A DNA stretch of 64,000 nt from Quadrisphaera granulorum (GCF_003149145.1 NZ_QGDQ01000003.1:62001-126000); one strand, 5' to 3'; counted from the stretch's first letter, positions 29,083-37,289 are shown. Notes: generated from the sequence alone by a model not told the origin. Made by a program: numbers and translations.

Positions 29083-30650
29083 CGACGCACCGCCCACGGC
29101 ACGAGCAGGTCCGCCGCGCGCTCGGCCAGCGTGACCACGGCAGCGAGCGTGTTGGCGGTGGGCACGGTCGGGAACGCGGACGCGTCGGCCACGCGCAGGC
29201 CATCGACACCGCGGACCCGCAGCTGCGCGTCGAGCACGGCGCGCTCGTCGTCGTCGCGTCCCATCGCCGCGGTGCCGCAGGCGTGGAAGAAGGTGGTGCA
29301 GGCCAGACTCATGAACTCCTCCAGGTCGGTGTCCGAGCAACTGTCGAGGCCGGGGTGCGCCGCGGGCCGGGGTGTGAGCCGCTGCGCGCCCAGAGCCGTG
29401 AAGACCGGGCCGTCAGCCAGGTCGATGACGTCGCGCAGGCCCTGGAGCAGCGCGGCGCGGTCCGCCGGGTCGGCCAGGAGCTGCGGGTGGATGTCGACGG
29501 CGCCTCCCGGCGCCACGTCGCGCACCACGAGGTGACCTCGGCTGCGCGAGCCCATGAGCCCGACCCCCAGCCCCACGAGGTGTGGATCGGACCGGTCCAG
29601 CCCGTGGGCCTCGGCGACGGCGGGGGTTGCGCACGCAGCCTGGGTGACGAAGCAGTGCAGGTCCGGGGCGTCGCTGCGGGGCTTGCCGCTGCGCCAGTTC
29701 CACACGGCCCCGCCGCCGTTGTCCCGCGTTCGACCGCGGGGCTCGGGCATCCGCAGTGTCACACCTTCGAGCAGCGGGTGGTCCTGAAGGTTCCTGCCCA
29801 CGCCGCCCAGGGCGCTGACCACGGGCACGCCGAGCCGTGCGAGGTCGGCCGGGTCGCCGATGCCGGAGGCCAGCAGCAACCGCGGCGTCTCGACCGCGCC
29901 CGCGCACAGCACCACCTCGCCGCCGCTCCTCACGCCCGCGGTCACCGGCTGGCCGTCGAGGAGGTGGACGACGCCGCTCGCGCGCCCGTCACGCATCTCG
30001 AGGCGCAGCGCGGGGCTGCCCGTGAGCACCGTGAGCGAACCGCTGCCCGACACGTCCTCGAGCGGTGGGAGCTCCCGCAGGTAGGCGCGTGAGGTGCTCC
30101 ACCGGCGCGACCGGACACCGCCCGCGCCGTCGTCCTCGGCCGCGGCGGTGAGCTCTGCCAGCTCGGCGAAGCCGTCCCAGCCCTGCCGCCCGGCCGCCTC
30201 CACCGCGTCGACCAGGGCCGTCGCGACGGGGTGCGGGTCGCGCGGGCGCTCGATGCGCAGCACGCGCTCGGCGCGCTCCAGGCAGGGCGCGACGTCGGCC
30301 CAGCCCCAGCCCGGCACGCCCCAGCCGTCGTAGTCGCTGGGGTGGCCGCGGTACCAGAGCATCGCGTTGGTGCTGCTGGACCCGCCGAGCACGCGCCCGC
30401 GGGGCAGCGGGATCCGCCGGCCGGCCGTCCGGGGCGACGGCGCATAGGAGACACCCCAGTCGAGCTCGCCGCCGAGCATCGCCGGCCACGCACCGGCATC
30501 GGCGACGTCCTCACGGCCGACGTCGTCGGGGCCTGCCTCCAGCAGGAGCACGGACGCGCCGCGCTCGGCCAGGCGTCGGGCCACCACGCAGCCCGCTCCC
30601 CCACCGCCGACCACCACGTAGTCGTGCGCAGCACCGCTCACGGGAGCCAT
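29079..30650 (-). CDS. GMC family oxidoreductase
   Basis: GMC flavoproteins oxidise alcohols such as choline or glucose to aldehydes or ketones using FAD. The ATG-initiated protein of 523 residues starts with YVVVGGGGAGCVVARRLAER (FAD site) and continues with PRGRVLGGSSSTNAMLWYRG (GMC signature 1), GAVETPRLLLASGIG (signature 2) and the C-terminal HACGTAAMGRDDD and PTVPTANTLAAV carrying the active-site His/Asn region. The in-frame GTG at 30680 is an alternative start that would overlap the decarboxylase gene by 14 bases. It precedes the amidohydrolase with a GTGA overlap. Confidence 0.9.
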   Translation of the reverse strand: MAPVSGAAHDYVVVGGGGAGCVVARRLAERGASVLLLEAGPDDVGREDVADAGAWPAMLGGELDWGVSYAPSPRTAGRRIPLPRGRVLGGSSSTNAMLWYRGHPSDYDGWGVPGWGWADVAPCLERAERVLRIERPRDPHPVATALVDAVEAAGRQGWDGFAELAELTAAAEDDGAGGVRSRRWSTSRAYLRELPPLEDVSGSGSLTVLTGSPALRLEMRDGRASGVVHLLDGQPVTAGVRSGGEVVLCAGAVETPRLLLASGIGDPADLARLGVPVVSALGGVGRNLQDHPLLEGVTLRMPEPRGRTRDNGGGAVWNWRSGKPRSDAPDLHCFVTQAACATPAVAEAHGLDRSDPHLVGLGVGLMGSRSRGHLVVRDVAPGGAVDIHPQLLADPADRAALLQGLRDVIDLADGPVFTALGAQRLTPRPAAHPGLDSCSDTDLEEFMSLACTTFFHACGTAAMGRDDDERAVLDAQLRVRGVDGLRVADASAFPTVPTANTLAAVVTLAERAADLLVPWAVRR

Positions 30651-30666
30651 CAGTGGTGCTCGCCCC

Positions 30667-31377
30667 TCAGTTGTGTTCACTCGGACCCATGATCGTCACG
30701 CCTTCGGTCGCCTCGACGTGCCGCACGAACCGGTAGGTGTCCTCGCGCCCGTCGGAGTGCTTGCGACGGACCACGGGATGGCCCGCCGCGGCGTGCCCCT
30801 CGGGCGAGGTGTCGACCTTGGCGACGACGACGTGCGGCGCGGCCTGGTCCGCGAGGCCTGCGGCGCACGCCGCGGCGAACGCTTCGACGTCGCGCACCGT
30901 GCTGGCGTGCACCACCCCGGCGCCCCGGGCGATGGCGGCCAGGTCGACCGTCCCGGACGACGTGTGGGTGCGCGGCCCGCCGATCGACTGGTACCGCTCG
31001 TTGTCCCACACCACCACGAGGAGGTTGCCGGGCTGCTCGTTGCCCAGCGTGGCCAGCACGCCCAGGTTGAAGAGCAGGCCGCCGTCGGTGTCGAGGGAGA
31101 CCACGCGCCGGTGCGGCAGTCCCAGCGCCAACCCGAGGGCCTGCGGCGTGACGCACCCCAGCTGCTGCTGGAACAGGCTGGCCTCGCGCAGGTGTGGCGC
31201 GGCCGTATACCACTCGTCGACGGCGCCGCCGAGGGAGAGCACCACCAGCTCGTCCGTCAGGAGCGCCGCGAGCGCTTCCATCGCGGAGTACCGCGTCATC
31301 GCGGAGGCCGGTGGGCGGACCACGGGGCCTGAATTGCTGGTTGGGCTGCTCGTCGGCGTGCTCATCGAACCGCTCAT
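30667..31377 (-). CDS. Thiamine-diphosphate decarboxylase, beta subunit (sulfopyruvate/phosphonopyruvate type)
   Basis: Split decarboxylases of this kind remove CO2 from sulfopyruvate or phosphonopyruvate to give an aldehyde. The 236-residue protein is the cofactor (PP) half: TRYSAMEALAALL, LGCVTPQALGLALGLPH, VSLDTDGGLLFNLGVLATLG and VVVWDNERYQSIGG. The Mg-ThDP motif is normally G-D-G ... N-N; here it reads T-D-G ... D-N, a deviation. The first 25 residues are a Ser/Thr/Pro linker not needed for the fold. The ATG overlaps the alpha-subunit stop (ATGA). Family level is firm, the keto acid is not. Confidence 0.8.
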   Translation of the reverse strand: MSGSMSTPTSSPTSNSGPVVRPPASAMTRYSAMEALAALLTDELVVLSLGGAVDEWYTAAPHLREASLFQQQLGCVTPQALGLALGLPHRRVVSLDTDGGLLFNLGVLATLGNEQPGNLLVVVWDNERYQSIGGPRTHTSSGTVDLAAIARGAGVVHASTVRDVEAFAAACAAGLADQAAPHVVVAKVDTSPEGHAAAGHPVVRRKHSDGREDTYRFVRHVEATEGVTIMGPSEHN

Positions 31378-31874
31378 CGAACCGTGCTCCCGCCGAGCAC
31401 GACCGCCGAGTGCTGGTAGGCCGAGTACGACCATTCGTACGCGTCGACCACGGCCTGCTCGATGCCCGCCTCCTCGCGCACCACGCGGTAGGGGATGCGC
31501 AGCGCCGCGAGCATCGGCTCCATCGTGATCCCGTGCGGAACGGCCCACCAGTTGTTCTCGCCCAGCTCCCCGCGGTAACTCATGATCATGACGACGGGGA
31601 TGCCCGAGCCCAACCCCATCCGCGCCAGCGGCTCGGCGGCCGCCCGCAGCCCGGAGTTCTCCATGCACAGCACCGCGCGCTTGCCCGACAGGAACACCCC
31701 GCCGCAGATGGCGGCGCCCTCGCCCTCGTTGGTGCAGGGGACGGTGCGGATACCGGGGTGCGCGTCCAGAGCCGGGTAGAGGGGCTTGAGCAGCGAGTCG
31801 GGCAGGTAGCTGGCGAGGGTGACGCCGGCGCGCTCCAGCCCGGCGATCACCGCCTGCACGGCGGTCGGGGTCAT
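31374..31874 (-). CDS. Thiamine-diphosphate decarboxylase, alpha subunit (sulfopyruvate/phosphonopyruvate type)
   Basis: This is the pyrimidine-binding half of the split enzyme. The 166-residue protein contains ASYLPDSLLKPLYPAL, CTNEGEGAAICGGVFLSGKR with the catalytic-type Glu, ENSGLRAAAEPLARM, and IMSYRGELGENNW followed by GITMEPMLAALRIPY, a pattern shared with ComD and the N-terminal half of phosphonopyruvate decarboxylase. GAGGAG lies 4 bases before the ATG. It overlaps the beta subunit by ATGA and lies 79 bases downstream of the flavin monooxygenase gene, with a heptamer repeat between them. Confidence 0.8.
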   Translation of the reverse strand: MTPTAVQAVIAGLERAGVTLASYLPDSLLKPLYPALDAHPGIRTVPCTNEGEGAAICGGVFLSGKRAVLCMENSGLRAAAEPLARMGLGSGIPVVMIMSYRGELGENNWWAVPHGITMEPMLAALRIPYRVVREEAGIEQAVVDAYEWSYSAYQHSAVVLGGSTVR

Positions 31875-31884
31875 CTGTCTCCTC

Positions 31885-31930
31885 GGGTCTGAGGTCTGGG
31901 GTCTGGGGTCTGGGGTCGGAGGTCTGGGTG
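31885..31930. repeat. Heptamer tandem repeat (GGTCTGG)n
   Basis: About six imperfect copies of a seven-base GGTCTGG unit fill the gap between the monooxygenase and decarboxylase genes. It could change length by slippage; no protein or RNA function is evident. Confidence 0.6.
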
Positions 31931-31953
31931 GCTTGGCGATCGGTGGGTGGCAG

Positions 31954-33291
31954 TCAGAACTCGGCGAGGTGGCCGCGCAGCGTGCCGGCCGTGTAGCGGG
32001 TACGCACCAGGCCGCGCCGCTGCAGCACGGGGACGAGGCCCTCGGTGACCTGGACGACGTAGTGACGCGAGAGCCGGTGGAACGGCGTCGTGATGAGGAA
32101 GCCGTCACCGCCGACCTGCTCGGCCGCCGCCTCGAGCTGGTCGGCGACGTGCTCGGGGGTGCCGACGAGGTCGAGGGAGGAGTTGGTGCCCGCGTCGGCG
32201 GCGAGCTCCCGCAGCGGCTTGGGGCTGGGACGCCCCTCCGCATCGACCTGGGCGAACTTGACCAGGGTGCCCAGTGACCCACGGGCCGACCCCGCCAGCA
32301 ACTGCTCAGGAGGGGGTAGCGGCGCGTCGGGGTCGAGAGCGGTGAGGTCCACGCCGGTGTAGGCGCTGAACTTCGCCAGCGTCGTCGCGAGCGCCGTCGG
32401 GTGGGCGGCAGAGCGCGCCAGCGCCGCGCGGGCCTCGCCCTCGGTCTCGCCGAGCACGGGAGCCACGAGAAAGAGCACGCGGAGGTCGTCGGGGTCTCGG
32501 CCTGCGTCGACCGCGCGGCGGCGCACGTCGTCGCGGACCTCCTTCATGGCCGCGGGGCCGTTCGCCACGGCCAGCACGAGGTCGGCGTTGCGCGCGGCGA
32601 AGGCGCGCCCCGTGGGCGAACCGCCGGCCTGGCAGTACAGGGGCCGGCCCTGCGGGGAGCGCACCGTGGTGAGGGGTCCGGCCACCGGGTAGCGCGGTCC
32701 GGTGGCGTGGACGGCGTGCACGCGGGTGTGGTCGGCGTAGGTGTGGGTGGTGCGGTCCATGACGACGGCGTCGGGGTCCCAGCTGTCCAGCAGCGCGCTG
32801 ACGACGTCGACGTGCTCCTGCGCCCCGGCGTACCGCTCGTCGCGCTCGGGCAGCGCCGGCAGCCCGGCGTTGCGTGCTTCGGCGTCGTCGGTGCTCGTGA
32901 CGATGTTCCACCCCGTCCGCCCACCGGAGAGCGAGTCGAGCGTCGAGAGCAACCTGGCCACCAGGAACGGCGGGTACAGCAGCGTCGAAAGCGTGGTGAC
33001 CACACCCAGGTGCTGGGTGGCCGCCGCCATGAGCGCGGACAGCGGCGCGGGGTCGTGGCGCGGGGCACGCACGCCGGTGCGCAGCAGCAGCTCGCGCGTG
33101 CCACCGGCTTCGGCGGACACCGCCAGGGAGTCCTCCAGGAGCACGAGGTCGAAGCAAGCCCGTTCCAGCGCGCGGGCGAGGTCGGTGTGGAAGGCGCCGT
33201 CCCAGGGGCTGCCGCCGGCGGAGGCGAAGGGGGCGTCCCACTCGTCGGGTCCGAAGTAGGTGAACCACCCGAGGTGGAAGGGCCTGGCCAC
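31954..33291 (-). CDS. LLM-class flavin-dependent monooxygenase (NtaA/SnaA/DszA type)
   Basis: These enzymes use reduced FMN and O2 to oxygenate or cleave organosulfur, amine or heterocyclic compounds. The 445-residue protein begins RPFHLGWFTYFGPDEWDAPF and has TTLSTLLYPPFLVARLLSTL, SLSGGRTGWNIVTSTDDAEA and CQAGGSPTGRAFAARNADLV, the pattern of the NtaA/SnaA/DszA branch of the bacterial luciferase fold. The GTG at 33291 follows GGGGAG. It is the first gene of the six-gene catabolic operon. A partner flavin reductase is not in the window and would have to be supplied from elsewhere. Confidence 0.88.
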   Translation of the reverse strand: MARPFHLGWFTYFGPDEWDAPFASAGGSPWDGAFHTDLARALERACFDLVLLEDSLAVSAEAGGTRELLLRTGVRAPRHDPAPLSALMAAATQHLGVVTTLSTLLYPPFLVARLLSTLDSLSGGRTGWNIVTSTDDAEARNAGLPALPERDERYAGAQEHVDVVSALLDSWDPDAVVMDRTTHTYADHTRVHAVHATGPRYPVAGPLTTVRSPQGRPLYCQAGGSPTGRAFAARNADLVLAVANGPAAMKEVRDDVRRRAVDAGRDPDDLRVLFLVAPVLGETEGEARAALARSAAHPTALATTLAKFSAYTGVDLTALDPDAPLPPPEQLLAGSARGSLGTLVKFAQVDAEGRPSPKPLRELAADAGTNSSLDLVGTPEHVADQLEAAAEQVGGDGFLITTPFHRLSRHYVVQVTEGLVPVLQRRGLVRTRYTAGTLRGHLAEF

Positions 33292-33440
33292 CGCTGCTCT
33301 CTCCCCGTCCGCGTGCCACCCGCCGTGGGCTGCACGCCGTCCGACCACCGGCCCTCGCACCCGGTGGCGGAACAGCACCCGTCGGCCGCGGGAGCGGTCG
33401 GGGCGGCGCAGGGGAGCTGCGCGTCGCCGATGGTGCACGT

Positions 33441-33468
33441 CACGGACGCGGCATGGGTTGCGTCCGTG
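33441..33468. promoter_or_regulatory. CACGGACGC-N10-GCGTCCGTG inverted repeat in a divergent promoter region
   Basis: Perfect 9-bp arms separated by 10 bases (one helical turn) lie between the divergent monooxygenase operon and the methyltransferase gene. The geometry fits a dimeric repressor site. A direct repeat of GGTGCGGTG follows at about 33475-33495. Confidence 0.4.
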
Positions 33469-33527
33469 TTACGGGTGCGGTGACAGGTGCGGTGGGACGT
33501 CACGGCGTCTGCTGCGAGGATCGACGC

Positions 33528-34847
33528 GTGCCGCAGGGACCCGCCGACGCGTCGTCGTCCCCGTCGTCGTCCTCATCCTCTTCGTCGTCGGCAGCGGCGA
33601 GCGTCGCGCCGCTGCTGCGCCCCGAGGGATGGGCGCTGCTGGAGGCGCTGCCGCCCTACACCGGGCCCGACGCGGCGATGGCCCTCGGCGAGCGGCTACG
33701 CGCCGAGGGCGCCCCGGCGCAGGTGGTCGCGGCCGCGCTGACGCAGTCGCGGCTGCGCGCGCGGGCCGAGGCGAAGTTCGGGCCGTTCGCTGCCGGGATG
33801 CTCTTCACGGCCGAGGGCTTGGAGCAGGCGACCCGCCTGCAGGTGGCAGCCCACCACGCGCGGCGCTTCCGCGACGCGGGCTGCACCCGCGTCGCCGATC
33901 TCGGCTGCGGCATCGGCGGTGACGCCATGGCTCTGGCCTCCCTTGGCCTGGGGGTGCTCGCCGTCGACAGGGACGAGGCCACCGCCGCCGTCGCCACCGT
34001 CAACCTGCGGCACTGGCAGGACGCACGAGTACTGAATGCCGATGTGCTCGACGTGCTGGGCCGACTGGGTGAGGACAGGGACGACGGCGATGACGTGGGC
34101 CGCATCGACGGCGCGTGGCTCGACCCGGCCCGCCGCACGGCCTCGGGGCGGCGGGTGCTGGACCCGCACCACGCCTCGCCGCCGTGGAGCGCGGTGCTCG
34201 ACGTCGCCCGTCGTGTGCCCGCCACCGGGGTGAAGCTCGCGCCGGGCGTCGCGCGCGACATCGCGGCCGGGTCGGGGTTGTCCGCCGAGGTGCAGTGGGT
34301 CTCCGTCGACGGCGACGTCGTCGAGGCCACGTGCTGGTTCGGCCCGCTCGCGCGCCCCGGCACCGCGGCCAGCGCTCTCGTGCTGCGCTCGCCCGAGCGC
34401 GGCGGCTCCATCACCCTCGTCGACGACGAGGGCCTGCAGACCCCGCCCGCCGTCGGCTCGCCCGCCGAGCTCGGCACCTACCTCTACGACCCCGACGGCG
34501 CCGTCGTGCGCTCGGGCCTGGTGGGCCAGGTGGCCGCGCTCGTCGACGGGTCGCTGCTCGACCCGACCATCGCGTACGTCACCTCCGAGCGGCTCGTGGC
34601 CACGCCGCTGGCGCGCGCGTTCGCGGTGGAGGAGGTGTGGCCGTTCGGGCTGAAGGCCCTGCGCACCCGCCTGCGCGACCGCGGCGTCGGCGCGGTGGAG
34701 GTGCTCAAGCGGGGCAGCGCCGTCGACGTCGAGCAGCTGCGCCGGTCCCTACGTCTGGAGGGCACGCGACAGGCGACGCTCGTACTGACGCGCATCGCGG
34801 GGCGTCAGCACGTGCTGCTGTGCCGCCCCGCCTCGCCCGTCGCCTGA
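33528..34847 (+). CDS. Class I SAM-dependent methyltransferase with THUMP-like C-terminus
   Basis: The 439-residue protein has a Rossmann methyltransferase core: RVADLGCGIGGDAMALASLG (motif I, SAM site), VLAVDRDEATAAVATVNL, and GAWLDPARRTASGRR, which resembles a catalytic DPP/DPA-type motif. The C-terminal 90 residues (FGLKALRTRLRDRGVGAVEV and VLTRIAGRQHVLLC) fit a THUMP-like RNA-binding domain, suggesting an RNA or nucleobase target. Near the N-terminus is a run of nine Ser encoded by TCG/TCC repeats. The GTG at 33528 has GAGGA 7 bases upstream. It is divergent from the catabolic operon and may be a core gene rather than part of it. Confidence 0.82.
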   Translation: MPQGPADASSSPSSSSSSSSSAAASVAPLLRPEGWALLEALPPYTGPDAAMALGERLRAEGAPAQVVAAALTQSRLRARAEAKFGPFAAGMLFTAEGLEQATRLQVAAHHARRFRDAGCTRVADLGCGIGGDAMALASLGLGVLAVDRDEATAAVATVNLRHWQDARVLNADVLDVLGRLGEDRDDGDDVGRIDGAWLDPARRTASGRRVLDPHHASPPWSAVLDVARRVPATGVKLAPGVARDIAAGSGLSAEVQWVSVDGDVVEATCWFGPLARPGTAASALVLRSPERGGSITLVDDEGLQTPPAVGSPAELGTYLYDPDGAVVRSGLVGQVAALVDGSLLDPTIAYVTSERLVATPLARAFAVEEVWPFGLKALRTRLRDRGVGAVEVLKRGSAVDVEQLRRSLRLEGTRQATLVLTRIAGRQHVLLCRPASPVA

Positions 34848-34869
34848 TCGTGACCCGGCCGCAACGCTG

Positions 34870-34885
34870 GAAACAGCTCCGTAAC
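34870..34885 (+). promoter_or_regulatory. GAAAC-N6-GTAAC, possible GlnR site
   Basis: GAAAC, six bases, then GTAAC matches the internal part of the GlnR box known from Streptomyces (GTnAC-N6-GAAAC repeated every 11 bases). It lies about 50 bases before a TAGCGT box at 34918-34923 and upstream of the transporter/deaminase operon. Only one pair is present, so this is tentative. Confidence 0.35.
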
Positions 34886-35011
34886 ACCACCGTCCTCCCA
34901 GCGACGCATACCGCTCCTAGCGTCCCGGCTCGTTGACCGCGGGCTGCCCGCTCGCGGTTGTTCCCCCCGCAGCGCGGATGCACCGCGAGCGCCACTGACC
35001 CGGGAGGCCCC

Positions 35012-36169
35012 GTGCCGTCGATCGACCCCCACCACCAGCAGCTGGTCCGCAACGCGCTGGCGCGTCGCTCCTTCCTGCGGATGGCCGGACTCGCCGGCCT
35101 GGGCGTTGCCGGTGCCAGCGCCCTCGCGGCGTGCGGCGGATCGTCGGACGAAGCGCCCTCCAGCGGCGGCACCAGCGGTGGCGCAGCCAACTACGGCGAG
35201 CTCGCCATCCAGCTCTCGTGGATCAAGAACATCGAGTTCGCCGGTGAGTACTTCGCCGATAGCAAGGGCTACTTCAAGGACGCGGGCTTCTCCAGCGTCA
35301 ACCTCATCGCCGGTGGCGCCGCGGGCACCAGCGCCGAAGCCGCTGTCACCACCGGCAAGGCGCTCGTGGGCCTGTCGGCTCCCACGCTGACCGCACCGGC
35401 CATCAACGAGGGCGCCCCCCTGAAGATCATCGGTGCGACGTTCCAGAAGAACGCGTTCTGCATCGTCTCGCTCGCCTCCAACCCGATCGCCGACCCGGCG
35501 GCGATGAAGGGCAAGAAGATCGGCGTGCAGTCCGGCGGCAACGAGCAGATCTTCTCCGGCCTGCTCAAGGCCAACAACATCGACCCGAGCTCGCTGACCA
35601 TCGTCCCGGTCCAGTACGACCCGACCGTCGTCACCACCGGCGAGGTCGACGGCTTCATGGCGTACGTCACCAACGAGCCGATCCTGCTCAAGGGCAAGGG
35701 CTTCGACACCGTCGAGTTCCTCTTCGCCGACCACGGCCTGCCGCTCGTCACGGAGACGTTCACCGTCGCGCAGGAGACCATCGAGAAGGACCGCGACAAG
35801 CTCAAGGCGTTCCTCAAGGCCGAGATCCTCGGGTGGACCGACGCGCTCAACAATCCCGCGGAAGGCGCCAAGCTCGCGGTGGAGACCTACGGCAAGGACC
35901 TCAACCTCAACCTCGAGGAGCAGATCGAGGAGATCAACGCGCAGGCCACCCTCATCGTCTCGGAGGACACGGTGAAGAACGGCCTGTTCACGATGACCGA
36001 CGAGCTCATCGACATCAACATCAAGTCCCTGGAGACCGCCGGTACCTCGATCACGGCGGAGAAGCTTTTCGACCTCTCGCTGCTCAAGGAGGTCTACTCC
36101 GAGGACCCGTCGCTGATCACGGGCCCGACCCTGACGCCCGAGGCCGCGTCGGCAGCCGCCACCTCCTGA
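35012..36169 (+). CDS. ABC transporter substrate-binding lipoprotein (NMT1/SsuA/TauA type)
   Basis: This 385-residue protein would capture the solute for the permeases at 38-39.8 kb. Its signal has a twin-arginine motif (ARRSFLRM) and a lipobox ending LAAC, so it is probably Tat-exported and lipid-anchored. The mature part is an NMT1/THI5-like two-lobed binding protein (QLSWIKNIEFAGEYFA, GAAGTSAEAAVTTGKALVGL, IGVQSGGNEQIFSGLL, VDGFMAYVTNEPILL). Such proteins bind sulfonates, nitrate, thiamin pyrimidines or riboflavin. The GTG at 35012 follows GGGAGG. A deaminase gene directly downstream suggests a nitrogenous base as solute, which is inference. Confidence 0.9.
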   Translation: MPSIDPHHQQLVRNALARRSFLRMAGLAGLGVAGASALAACGGSSDEAPSSGGTSGGAANYGELAIQLSWIKNIEFAGEYFADSKGYFKDAGFSSVNLIAGGAAGTSAEAAVTTGKALVGLSAPTLTAPAINEGAPLKIIGATFQKNAFCIVSLASNPIADPAAMKGKKIGVQSGGNEQIFSGLLKANNIDPSSLTIVPVQYDPTVVTTGEVDGFMAYVTNEPILLKGKGFDTVEFLFADHGLPLVTETFTVAQETIEKDRDKLKAFLKAEILGWTDALNNPAEGAKLAVETYGKDLNLNLEEQIEEINAQATLIVSEDTVKNGLFTMTDELIDINIKSLETAGTSITAEKLFDLSLLKEVYSEDPSLITGPTLTPEAASAAATS

Positions 36170-36176
36170 CCCACCA

Positions 36177-36212
36177 CCCCCGCGGCGGCCGGACCTCCGG
36201 CCGTCGCGGGGG
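36177..36212. promoter_or_regulatory. 16-bp hairpin behind the binding-protein gene
   Basis: Arms 36177-36192 and 36197-36212 pair over 15 of 16 positions with an ACCT loop, 7 bases after the stop. Such structures often protect the 3' end of a binding-protein message and lower expression of downstream cistrons. Confidence 0.6.
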
Positions 36213-36235
36213 CGCCCACCCGGGAAGGGACCCGC

Positions 36236-37222
36236 ATGGACGCAGCCCTGCTGCCCAAGGCCGAGCTCCACGTGCACGTCGAGGGCACCCTGGAGCCCGA
36301 GCTCGTCGTGGAGCTCGCTCGACGCCACCGCGTGGCGTTGCCCACCGCTGACCCCGAGCTGCTGCGGGCGGCGCGCCACTTCACCGATCTTCAGTCGTTC
36401 CTCGACCAGTACTACGACGCGGCGGAGCTGCTGCGCACCGAGCAGGACTTCCACGACCTCATGGCCGCCTACCTGGCGCGCGCCGAGCGGGCCGGCGTGC
36501 GCCGCGCCGAGGTCTTCCTCGACCCTCAGCACCACACCGGTCGCGGTGTCCCGCTGGAAGCCGTGTTCGGCGGCCTGAGTGCCGCGGCCGCGGCCAGCCC
36601 CGTCTCCGTGGACCTCATCCCGTGCTTCCTGCGTCATCTCGGCCCGGACGCGGCGCTGGAGGCGCTGCGCACCTGGCTCCCTTACCGGGAGCACTTCATC
36701 GGCGTCGGCCTGGACTCCACGGAGATCGGCAATCCGCCCGCCGCCTACGCCCCCGCCTACGCCCTGGCCGCCGCCGAGGGCCTGCACCGCACCGCGCACG
36801 TCGGCGAGGAGGGCACCTCGGCGGACGTCGCGGAGGCCCTCGACACCCTCGGCATCGAGCGGCTCGACCACGGCAACCACGCCCTGGACGACGTCGAGGT
36901 CGTGGCCCGGCTGCGCGACGCGGGCACGCCCCTGACCGTGTGCCCGCTGAGCAACGTGGCACTGCGCGTCGTCGACGACCTCACCGCCCACCCGCTGCCC
37001 GCCATGCTCGACGCGGGCCTCGTCGTGACCGTCAACAGCGACGACCCTGCCTACTTCGGTGGCTATGTCGACGACAATTTCCGCGCCCTGCGTGATGTGG
37101 TGGGCCTCACCGACGCCCAGCTGACCCAGCTGGCGATCGCCTCGTTCGACGCCAGCTTCGCGGAGCCCGCCGCCCGGGCCACCTGGCGCTCCGAGGTGCT
37201 CGCGGCAGCCTTGATCCCGTGA
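36236..37222 (+). CDS. Adenosine deaminase superfamily, adenine-deaminase-like
   Basis: The 328-residue barrel enzyme has all metal and catalytic motifs of the family: [13 protein letters not shown] (HxH), AHVGEEGT (His and catalytic Glu), [17 protein letters not shown] and [11 protein letters not shown]. The last motif, with PAYFGGY, is the one seen in fungal-type adenine deaminases rather than adenosine deaminase, so conversion of adenine to hypoxanthine with release of ammonia is the best guess. GGAAGGGA precedes the ATG. The gene is inside the ABC importer operon, 66 bases after the binding protein and 67 before the ATPase. Confidence 0.85.
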   Translation: MDAALLPKAELHVHVEGTLEPELVVELARRHRVALPTADPELLRAARHFTDLQSFLDQYYDAAELLRTEQDFHDLMAAYLARAERAGVRRAEVFLDPQHHTGRGVPLEAVFGGLSAAAAASPVSVDLIPCFLRHLGPDAALEALRTWLPYREHFIGVGLDSTEIGNPPAAYAPAYALAAAEGLHRTAHVGEEGTSADVAEALDTLGIERLDHGNHALDDVEVVARLRDAGTPLTVCPLSNVALRVVDDLTAHPLPAMLDAGLVVTVNSDDPAYFGGYVDDNFRALRDVVGLTDAQLTQLAIASFDASFAEPAARATWRSEVLAAALIP

Positions 37223-37289
37223 CCGCTCCACGGGGCGCCCCGACGCACGCCCCGGCAGACCTGCCCCACCCCGACCACCGAGGAGCACC

